Shown here piece by piece: positions 17,038 to 23,439 of a stretch of 64,000 nucleotides of DNA. Every line of letters begins with the position of its first letter. Position 1 is the first letter of the stretch. This stretch comes from Microbulbifer sp. ALW1 (GTDB taxonomy: Bacteria > Pseudomonadota > Gammaproteobacteria > Pseudomonadales > Cellvibrionaceae). The notes under the pieces are model-generated. The model saw nothing but the letters and a program-made list of their open reading frames with translations. It did not search any database and was not told the origin of the DNA. A program made the translations under genes and the position numbers. The DNA lies in assembly GCF_009903625.1 (NCBI RefSeq), contig NZ_CP047569.1:888001-952000 (forward strand). The letters run 5' to 3'.

Positions 17038-17422
17038 ACCGGTGAAATCGAACAGCGAATTTGAATGGGGATTTTAACCGGGGTTTTGAAAGGAGAGACC
17101 AGCCCGGGGTGGCCGGACTGAACGGGATAAAAGACCCGAAACGATGTACAAAATAAAAAAGCTCTGTAGCAAGCGATCCCGGCTTACTCAGAGCCAGCCT
17201 TGCGGCTAATACCAACTCACAGGATGAGAAAATGTTGGTGAGCGCGGTGTCCTTTCCAAACCGGTCAAACAATAAATATCTGAAACCGGTGTGCTCAGGA
17301 GTTAGGATGCGCTCACTCCGCCGCTCAGGCAATAGCCCTTTCGAATCATCTTGGAAAAAGGGTGATGCAGTTCGCGACCAAATTTACCGCGGTGGTTCTG
17401 TAGTGGCTACTAGTAGCTAATA
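17038..17422. other. Intergenic region, no gene
   Basis: A convergent gap of about 385 bp between the DUF2237 gene and the first PAS-LuxR gene. It contains the terminator at 17151-17194. The rest shows no reading frame with gene-like composition and no recognised RNA gene. Confidence 0.5.
17151..17194 (-). terminator. Rho-independent terminator for a PAS-LuxR gene
   Basis: On the minus strand the sequence GCTCTGAGTAAGC pairs (with two bulges) with GCTTGCTACAGAGC and is followed by TTTTTTATTTT. It stands about 230 bp downstream of the regulator gene at 17423, implying a long 3' untranslated region or an unannotated small transcript in between. Confidence 0.75.
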
Positions 17423-18217
17423 TCAGATCAATCCTTCACTGATACATTTGGACATCAGCTGTCCGGTGGTCTTGCAGTCGGCTTTCTGCAAAATATTTTT
17501 CCGGTGATTTTTTACCGTGTTGGTCGATATGTTCAGCGCGTCCGCGATGACAGCGCTGGTCTTACCTTCTGCCAGCAGCGTGATTACATCCATTTCCCGT
17601 GCGGTAAACGGCGGCGGCGACGCCATGATGCTCTGCTTGTCCGCAAACACATCAATATTTAAAAAGCTTTCTCCACCCAGCATGTTTAACAGCGATAACT
17701 TGTAATTACTTTTTTTTGTGAGGTGGGTGATGTCGGTGTGGATACCCAGAACCCGGGCCACGCCAAATTCGTCGTCGGTATCCAGAATCAGTGCCTGGTG
17801 ATTGAATAGCCGGTAGCTACCATCGGCCACACGAAGACGCCCGCTATAGGAAATCTTGTAATTTTTGGCCCGATCCATACCGATCTGGTTTCTGAGGATG
17901 TAAAGCGCGGTTTCTTCGGCACTGGAAGCGAACGGCAGGTCGTCCGGGTGCCCTCTTTCGATGATCGACTGAATAGTGGTGGCCTGGGGATCAAGGCCGA
18001 GAATGGTTTCTACCGAGGGGCTAACCAGCATTGGCTCGCCGAGCCTGAAAAAGTCCAGGACGTAGTAGTAACAGGCACCGGAACTGAATACAGAGGCAAT
18101 AAACTGATCCAGCTTTTGCCGCTGCTGCGCGACTTCCCGGGAGGCAAAAAAACTTGGAACATTACACCAGGCGCGGTGAATCAGACTCTGTTCCGGTTGC
18201 AGATCCATCGTTTCCAT
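17423..18217 (-). CDS. PAS-LuxR transcriptional regulator (paralogue A)
   Basis: A 264-residue cytoplasmic regulator. A PAS-type sensory domain occupies about residues 45-170 (YYYVLDFFRLGEPMLVSPSV, GHPDDLPF, RLFNHQALILDTDDEF, GIHTDITHL). A LuxR-type helix-turn-helix follows at about residues 198-260, with FTAREMDVITLLAEGKTSAV and STNTVKNHRKNILQKA, the recognition-helix pattern. No receiver domain and no membrane segment are seen, so the PAS domain may sense a small molecule or redox state. It has a close paralogue 270 bp upstream on the same strand. Target genes are unknown. Confidence 0.85.
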   Translation of the reverse strand: METMDLQPEQSLIHRAWCNVPSFFASREVAQQRQKLDQFIASVFSSGACYYYVLDFFRLGEPMLVSPSVETILGLDPQATTIQSIIERGHPDDLPFASSAEETALYILRNQIGMDRAKNYKISYSGRLRVADGSYRLFNHQALILDTDDEFGVARVLGIHTDITHLTKKSNYKLSLLNMLGGESFLNIDVFADKQSIMASPPPFTAREMDVITLLAEGKTSAVIADALNISTNTVKNHRKNILQKADCKTTGQLMSKCISEGLI

Positions 18218-18490
18218 GGTGACTGCCCGCTTCGTTTTATTGTTGGTCTGCCTGTGACTTTGGCAAAGCTGCCTTCTGCGTCAAAAATGTTGATGCGTAG
18301 CACAGATTTGAGGTGACATTTATAGCAAAAAAGGGCTATTTGGCACAGATAACTTTAAATTCGGTACGCAGTATTTGTAGACGACTCGAAGATTGTGAGT
18401 CATAAAAAGGTATTTTTGTCAGTTGGTTCACTAATGGCAGTCGGTCATGCAGAAGAAGGTGCAATCAGTCATGCCGAAATCACGGGCTTT

Positions 18491-19288
18491 TCACAATAAA
18501 CCGTCCAGCATGCCGCTGCTCAACAGCTGGCTCATATTCTGGCAGTCGCTCTTTTTTAAGATCCGCTTGCGATGATTCTTGATGGTGTATTCCGAGAGCG
18601 TCAGGCGACGACCGATTTCCGCACTGGTCAGTCCCTTGGCGATCAGGCGAATCACCGAAATTTCCCGCTCGCTGAATTTGGGGTTGTTGGACTGTGCCGA
18701 TGAATGCGGGCCTTCCACATCAATATTGAGATAGGAGGGATGGCCATTCATTCCGATCAGCGACAACTGGTAATTATTTTCGCTGACCAGGTGTGAAATA
18801 TCCGTATGTATATTTAGCGCCTTGCTGATAGCGCCCTGGTTGTCGGTAGAGAGAACGACGGCTTGATGGCTGAACAGGCGGTACTGTCCGCTTTTGACGC
18901 GAAAGCGAAAACAGTAGGAGATCTTGTAGTCCTTAACCTTGTCGATGCCAATTTCATCCTGAAACATCCGGATTGCGGCTTCCTCCGCGCGGGCGACAAA
19001 CGGCATGTCATCCGGGTGCACCTGGTTGAGGATATCCTGGAAGGTGACGGTCTCCGGATCCAGGTCATGGATTTCCGCAACCTTGGGGCTGATGTGTACC
19101 AGACTCAAGTCATAAAGGTCGAATATATAGTGATAACCCGGGCCATTGCGGAACATGGCTCCCATCAACTCGTCCGCCCGGAACTCTGAGGGCTCTGCCT
19201 TTGCGTTGGCAAAGGTTTCTTTGCGCTGATCCCAGACATCGGTCAACAAGTTGGTTTGCGGTTTGTTGTCGAGAATTTCCCTGGTCAC
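18491..19288 (-). CDS. PAS-LuxR transcriptional regulator (paralogue B)
   Basis: A 265-residue paralogue of the gene at 17423. It has the same order: PAS domain (YHYIFDLYDLSLVHISPKV, VHPDDMPF, YRLFSHQAVVLSTDNQGAI, NIHTDISHL), a linker ending in LNIDV, and a LuxR HTH (FSEREISVIRLIAKGLTSAE, TIKNHRKRILKKSDCQ). The shared HTD(I)(T/S)HL and NIDV blocks show that the two genes arose by duplication, but the sequences have diverged considerably. The 324-bp region upstream must hold its promoter. It lies next to the ExbB/ExbD/TPR cluster and may regulate it, although no evidence beyond position supports this. Confidence 0.85.
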   Translation of the reverse strand: MTREILDNKPQTNLLTDVWDQRKETFANAKAEPSEFRADELMGAMFRNGPGYHYIFDLYDLSLVHISPKVAEIHDLDPETVTFQDILNQVHPDDMPFVARAEEAAIRMFQDEIGIDKVKDYKISYCFRFRVKSGQYRLFSHQAVVLSTDNQGAISKALNIHTDISHLVSENNYQLSLIGMNGHPSYLNIDVEGPHSSAQSNNPKFSEREISVIRLIAKGLTSAEIGRRLTLSEYTIKNHRKRILKKSDCQNMSQLLSSGMLDGLL

Positions 19289-19612
19289 CAGTACAGATCC
19301 CTTGATATCGCCCCAAGCACCCTGATGCGACTGGATTAACCGACGTGTCGCCTGAGGTGTGCGTATTTTGTGATCGTCGTCACTTTATTTGTGAGACTTT
19401 TGTACCAGAACTGCGGGAGGATACGCAAACGGAATCTGTTAAGCGCGAAGAAATTGCTCTAACTGCTAGAGGAAAGACAGGAAAGTCCGGGGCTGTTGGA
19501 TCCCCGGCGGGCTCGGCAGGAGTACTACCTCTAGCGCTACCGGGTGTCGGTGTTGACTAGCAGGCGTCAGCGGGCGCTGACGCCTTGGGGGAACGCGAGA
19601 GACGCTACTCTC
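19289..19612. other. Intergenic region between the AgmX gene and paralogue B
   Basis: About 325 bp. A hairpin at 19563-19584 lies just downstream of the AgmX-type gene. A short open frame on the plus strand (19345-19560) has no recognisable similarity or ribosome-binding site and is not annotated. The promoter of the PAS-LuxR gene must lie in the 19289-19400 part. Confidence 0.4.
19563..19584. terminator. GC-rich hairpin downstream of the AgmX-type gene
   Basis: GGCGTCAGC and GCTGACGCC form a perfect 9-bp stem with a GGGC loop, about 30 bp after the end of the minus-strand cluster. No T-run follows, so it is an end-of-transcript structure of uncertain type. Confidence 0.45.
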
Positions 19613-20629
19613 TCACGAGGGCAGGAAGTCGATGGAATAATTCAGGGTCGATTTCTCCACATTGGCCGCACCGAAGTTGATCAGGCGGATCCGCGCCAGC
19701 AGCTTGCGCTCCAGGTCCTCGTCGCCAAGCTCACTGCTCACCAGGCTAATACCGGAGATGGTGCCGTTGGCCTCGATCACCAGTTTTACCGTTACCTTGC
19801 CGGCCAGGGTAGGATCCCGGCGCAGGGCGCGGTTGTAGATGGCAAAAATGGCGCCCTTGTTGGCCTCCATAATCTGGCGAATGGACTCTTCACCACGAGT
19901 GCCCCGCTCGCGGCGCGCCTCTTTGCCGCTGGATTTTGCCGCGGCTGTGGCCTCGGCCACTTGCACCTTAGTCGTCTCGCGACCGGACAGGGCGGAACCG
20001 CCGGTATTGCGGCTCAGCTGCCCAGTGTTGATACCGCCGCTGGAGGCCTTGGATTTGTCACTGATCAGCGAGCGATCGATCTTCTGTGCGGTCGCGGCGC
20101 CGCTGGCCAGGCTGTTGGCATTGGCTACCTCGGATACATCGAGGCTATCGCGCATATCCATCAGCTCGTCCTGCAGCTGCATCAGGCCGCTGTTGGCGGC
20201 CTTCTCCCGCGCCTTGGCCACTTCCGCGGCGGGTGCCTTTTCCGTCAGGGGTTTGGGCTTGACGGTTTTTATCGGCTCCGGCTTTGGTTTTTCGATTGGC
20301 TTGGGCTTTTCCTGTTTGACCTCTTTGGGTTTTTCTTTTTTCTTTTCAACCGGTTTTGGCTTGGGTTTTTCTACCGGCTTTGGCAATTCTTTTTTCTCCA
20401 GAATCACCCGTGCCAGTTGCGGCGGTAACTGCTCTTTTTGTTCCCGGGTAAGCTCCGCTGCCGGAATAAACGTAAACAGGGCCCCAACCACTACAAAGGC
20501 GGCGAAACCCACCTTGAGAAATTTGTTAAAGCGCTGGTCCTCTTCTTCCGTCGAGGCCCAGGGCAGTATGGAGTTGTAATAGTGCCAGGGCATCAGTGCC
20601 GGTCTGCCGGCGGTGGCTGCATGACTCAT
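19613..20629 (-). CDS. AgmX/PglI-type TonB-like energy transducer
   Basis: A 338-residue protein with a membrane helix near residues 38-58 (FLKVGFAAFVVVGALFTFIP), a long Pro/Lys-rich periplasmic spacer (residues 70-130), and a C-terminal domain with the AgmX/PglI pattern (IMEANKGAIFAIYNRALRRDPTLAGKV), related to TonB C-terminal domains. It would carry proton-driven force from the ExbB/ExbD motor across the periplasm. AgmX is also GltJ of the Myxococcus gliding machine. It is the last gene of the cluster, 17 bp after the second ExbD. The partner at the outer membrane is unknown. Confidence 0.85.
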   Translation of the reverse strand: MSHAATAGRPALMPWHYYNSILPWASTEEEDQRFNKFLKVGFAAFVVVGALFTFIPAAELTREQKEQLPPQLARVILEKKELPKPVEKPKPKPVEKKKEKPKEVKQEKPKPIEKPKPEPIKTVKPKPLTEKAPAAEVAKAREKAANSGLMQLQDELMDMRDSLDVSEVANANSLASGAATAQKIDRSLISDKSKASSGGINTGQLSRNTGGSALSGRETTKVQVAEATAAAKSSGKEARRERGTRGEESIRQIMEANKGAIFAIYNRALRRDPTLAGKVTVKLVIEANGTISGISLVSSELGDEDLERKLLARIRLINFGAANVEKSTLNYSIDFLPS

Positions 20630-20645
20630 CGTATACGGCCTCCGT

Positions 20646-21167
20646 TCAGCTGCCGGCCGCAGGTGCGGCGGGATCCTGGGCTGCGGTTTGGGTTACCGCG
20701 AGGTCGATATCCCGGTAGTCCGCCGCAGCGCAGGTGTTCATGATCTGCTTCAGCAGTGCGTAGGGCACTTCTTCATCCCCCAGAATAGTGATGGGGCGGC
20801 CGACCGCTTGCTTGTCTTCCGGCAAGGGCTCCGCGCGGCTGGCGAGGTATTTCAACTCGTCCAGCAGCGGTTTGATCTGTTCGTGGCTCTGGGGGATTTC
20901 GCCCACCCTGGCGACCACGCGGTTACCCACCATCAACTGGTCACCGTTCACTCGTACCACCGTAGTGGTTTCTGGCTTTTGTGTGGAAGTGGATTCCGGC
21001 AGGGTGATGGTTTTGTCTGCCTGTAATACTTCTACGTCCGAGGAGTTCACCAGCAGGAAGAACACCAGAATGGTGAAAATATCCATCAGTGAAACCAGGT
21101 TGAGCTTGGTCTGCTTGTGCCTGCGCTGCTTGCGTCCTTTCAGCTTGCCGCCGATCGTCGCTTTCAT
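20646..21167 (-). CDS. ExbD/TolR-family motor protein 2 (with the conserved Asp)
   Basis: A 173-residue protein with a basic N-terminus, one membrane helix (LVSLMDIFTILVFFLLVNS, residues 25-43) and a periplasmic domain. The protonatable Asp of the TolR/ExbD helix is present as Asp29 in SLMD. The periplasmic part (residues 50-160) is typical: GQ-like LPEST, VVRVNGDQLMVGN and VPYALLKQIM. It overlaps the first ExbD by 4 bp. With the adjacent ExbB and ExbD-like proteins it would form a proton-driven motor. Confidence 0.88.
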   Translation of the reverse strand: MKATIGGKLKGRKQRRHKQTKLNLVSLMDIFTILVFFLLVNSSDVEVLQADKTITLPESTSTQKPETTTVVRVNGDQLMVGNRVVARVGEIPQSHEQIKPLLDELKYLASRAEPLPEDKQAVGRPITILGDEEVPYALLKQIMNTCAAADYRDIDLAVTQTAAQDPAAPAAGS

Positions 21168-21703
21168 ATGCCGTTGCCTGCTCGCTGTTCTTGTTGCGCC
21201 TGCCCACCCTGAAGCGGGGCATCGCCGAGGGAAATCTGCGGGAACAATTCCGCATCCACCACCGAGGCCGCCACTACCGTGCGGAAGGAGCGCGCGGTAT
21301 CCATGGCGCTCACCAGGGTGCGGTAAGGGGTGCCCGGCTCAGAGAGAATAACCAGGTCTTTTTTGTCGATATCTTTTTCCCGTAGGCTGCGCTTCACTTC
21401 CTGCAATACATCCGACACCAGCTTGAAATCCGGCTTGCCGTCCCGGTGCTGAATTCGTTTCACGCGAATCCCCGCCGGATAGTTGATGTCGATGTGGCTG
21501 GCGCGCAGCACCAATTCCAGTTGCCGGTTTTCTTTTTCTTCCTGGGTACTGGCGTCACTCAATCCGGGCAGATTCAGGTTCAGCACGGAGATATGGGAAA
21601 ACACCATATTCAGAAGTAGTACCGGCACCAGTACGGTCATCAGGCTCATAAATGAGGTGATGTCCAGATCCGGATCGGTTTCCAGCCTGCGTCGGATAGC
21701 CAT
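21164..21703 (-). CDS. ExbD/TolR-like protein 1 (lacks the conserved Asp)
   Basis: A 179-residue ExbD/TolR-like protein with an N-terminal helix (DITSFMSLMTVLVPVLLLNMVF). Aligned to its neighbour (SLMD versus SLMT), the proton-carrying Asp is replaced by Thr23. The periplasmic domain has normal ExbD-like features (IRVKRIQHRDGKPDFKLVSD, DLVILSEPGTPYRTLVSAMD). Such a divergent second subunit suggests a mixed ExbD pair with only one active protonation site. In the Myxococcus AglQ/AglS pair two TolR homologues are also used. Confidence 0.85.
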   Translation of the reverse strand: MAIRRRLETDPDLDITSFMSLMTVLVPVLLLNMVFSHISVLNLNLPGLSDASTQEEKENRQLELVLRASHIDINYPAGIRVKRIQHRDGKPDFKLVSDVLQEVKRSLREKDIDKKDLVILSEPGTPYRTLVSAMDTARSFRTVVAASVVDAELFPQISLGDAPLQGGQAQQEQRAGNGI

Positions 21704-21765
21704 GGCTCTCTCTTGTTCGGTTTCTTAACGATTGCGGTGTCGCGTTGAAGACGCGCGGTCCACGC

Positions 21766-22458
21766 TCAGGCCGGGGTGCCGGCTTTGGTCGCGGGGCGAG
21801 CGGTCGCATCCGCTTTCTGACCGCGGGTCAGGGTAATCAGGTTAAGAAACTTCACGCCGGCCATTTCCAGGCTGTCGATGATTTCATTGGTTTTGTTCTG
21901 CAACATGGAGTAAGCCAGCAGCAGCGGGATCGCGGAAATCAGGCCGAATGCGGTGGTGTTCATGGCCACGGAAATACTGGAAGACAGCATGCTGGCTTTT
22001 TCTGATGGATCCGCATTGGCCACGGCGGTAAACGCGGCGATCAGGCCGATGATGGTACCGAGCAGGCCCAGCAGGGTGGCGATGTTGGCGAGGGTGGCCA
22101 GGTAGTTGGTGCGCTTTTCCAGGCGTGGCACGGCTTCGAGAATGCTTTCTTCGATGGCCATTGCGATATTTTCATCCTTGCGCGCGTGCTGCGCGGTGGA
22201 AATGCCGGCAGCCACCAGTTGGCCCATGGGGGCCTTTTCGTTCTGGGAAAATTTGAGGGCGGCAGCAAAGTTGCGTTGCTGCATCATTGGCAGTATCTGG
22301 CCATAGGCGCGACGGTTGGCGATTTTGGCCCGCGACAGGAATACCCAGCGCTCCACCACCAGCACTATGCCAATAACGAGCACCAGGGCAATGGGATACA
22401 TAAAGGCGCCGCCGTTCTGGAAGAATCGCAGCAGTGTGTTGATGAATTCCATGGTCAA
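21766..22458 (-). CDS. MotA/TolQ/ExbB-family proton channel
   Basis: A 230-residue inner-membrane proton channel subunit. Membrane helices are at residues 17-35 (AFMYPIALVLVIGIVLVVERW), 113-135 (LATLANIATLLGLLGTIIGLI) and 158-180 (AMNTTAFGLISAIPLLLAYSML). The two latter helices carry the Thr/Ala/Gly pattern of ExbB/TolQ/AglR. It is transcribed before the two ExbD-type genes, as in AglRQS-type clusters. Together these would form the motor for the AgmX transducer. Confidence 0.92.
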   Translation of the reverse strand: MTMEFINTLLRFFQNGGAFMYPIALVLVIGIVLVVERWVFLSRAKIANRRAYGQILPMMQQRNFAAALKFSQNEKAPMGQLVAAGISTAQHARKDENIAMAIEESILEAVPRLEKRTNYLATLANIATLLGLLGTIIGLIAAFTAVANADPSEKASMLSSSISVAMNTTAFGLISAIPLLLAYSMLQNKTNEIIDSLEMAGVKFLNLITLTRGQKADATARPATKAGTPA

Positions 22459-22526
22459 ATCTCCGGGACTTAAAGATTTTATGATTTTAAAATTTGATGA
22501 TTCGTGATTTATTCGTGAATGGTTTC

Positions 22527-22796
22527 TTATTCACTTTTTTCGGGCTGCAAAAGCTTTATTTCCCTCTGCAATTCCGAGTATTCCTGATGCTGGAAGCTGT
22601 GGTTGATGGCATTGGGTAAGGTGCTTTCAATTTTCTCGAGGCTGTTGGCCTGTTTCCAGGGAATGATGTACAGCACCTTGGGTTGTTCCTGGCTGCCGAT
22701 GATGGTGGATTCCAGGGTGATCACTTCACCGCCTTCCTCCTGGGCACTGGCAAAAAAGGACAGCGGGAGCAGTAACACTGCTAACCATTGTTTCAT
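22527..22796 (-). CDS. Small secreted protein of the ExbB/TPR cluster
   Basis: Not recognised. An 89-residue protein with a signal peptide (MKQWLAVLLLPLSFFASAQ), a short beta-like stretch (VITLESTIIGSQEQPKVLYI) and a charged C-terminus. It lies between the TPR lipoprotein and the ExbB gene, 3 bp after the former, and so is surely in the operon. The VLYIIPWK segment suggests a small periplasmic accessory protein of the motor complex. Confidence 0.7.
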   Translation of the reverse strand: MKQWLAVLLLPLSFFASAQEEGGEVITLESTIIGSQEQPKVLYIIPWKQANSLEKIESTLPNAINHSFQHQEYSELQREIKLLQPEKSE

Positions 22797-22799
22797 CAG

Positions 22800-23438
22800 T
22801 TACAGCCTCCGCTCCAGATCCACAATCCAGCCCGCAAGTACCCGGTCTTCTTCGGTTTCCAATGCCTTGGCTTCGCGGTAGTGCTGCAAAGCGCGATCCG
22901 GTTGGTGCAGGTACAGGTCAAACAGAATACCCAGGTTGCGGTGGCCTGTTGCAAAGTCTGGCCAGCGCGCCAAGGCACTTTCATACGCAGTGCGCGCCTC
23001 GTCAAATCGACCCTGGTCACGCAGTAAAACGCCGAGTGAGTTCCAGGCAAACACATTATTTTCATTGGCGGCGACTGCCTGCTTGAGGCTTGCCTCCGCC
23101 TGTTCCGGTTGTTTCAGCTTCAGTTGCACCTTGGCCAGGTTCAACCAGGCACCGGAAAGTGCCGGCCATTGTGCCACAAGCTGTTGCAGTTCGGTCTCCG
23201 CCGCGCTGAATTGCTGGGCTTCGAAATACTGTCGTGCGCGCAACAGCGCCTGTTGCGCGGCATCCGGCACGCTCGCTTTTTCCGCTAAATAGGGGTTTGG
23301 GGAAACGATCCGTTGGCCGCTTTCATCCACAACCGCTGCGGGTATGTCGGATACCTGCGGGGTTTCCGGATTGCTGGAACAGGCGGCGAGCAATACCGAG
23401 AGTGCCGCGACCAGTCCGAGGTGTTTGAGGTTTTTCAT
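22800..23438 (-). CDS. TPR lipoprotein
   Basis: A 212-residue lipoprotein: signal peptide and lipobox LLAAC with Cys20, then TPR repeats at about residues 65-180 (ARQYFEAQQFSAAETELQQL, GAWLNLAKVQLKLKQPEQAE, NVFAWNSLGVLLRDQGRFDEA, GHRNLGILFDLYLHQPDRAL). It is likely outer-membrane anchored and part of the ExbB-linked complex. Small TPR lipoproteins in this position correspond by order to GltE/AglT of the gliding machine, but the equivalence is not proven. Confidence 0.8.
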   Translation of the reverse strand: MKNLKHLGLVAALSVLLAACSSNPETPQVSDIPAAVVDESGQRIVSPNPYLAEKASVPDAAQQALLRARQYFEAQQFSAAETELQQLVAQWPALSGAWLNLAKVQLKLKQPEQAEASLKQAVAANENNVFAWNSLGVLLRDQGRFDEARTAYESALARWPDFATGHRNLGILFDLYLHQPDRALQHYREAKALETEEDRVLAGWIVDLERRL

Positions 23439-23439
23439 A

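Noticed and set aside
19345..19560. 71-codon frame upstream of the AgmX gene end
   Set aside because: No ribosome-binding site, no similarity and odd composition; lies in an intergenic region between two minus-strand genes.
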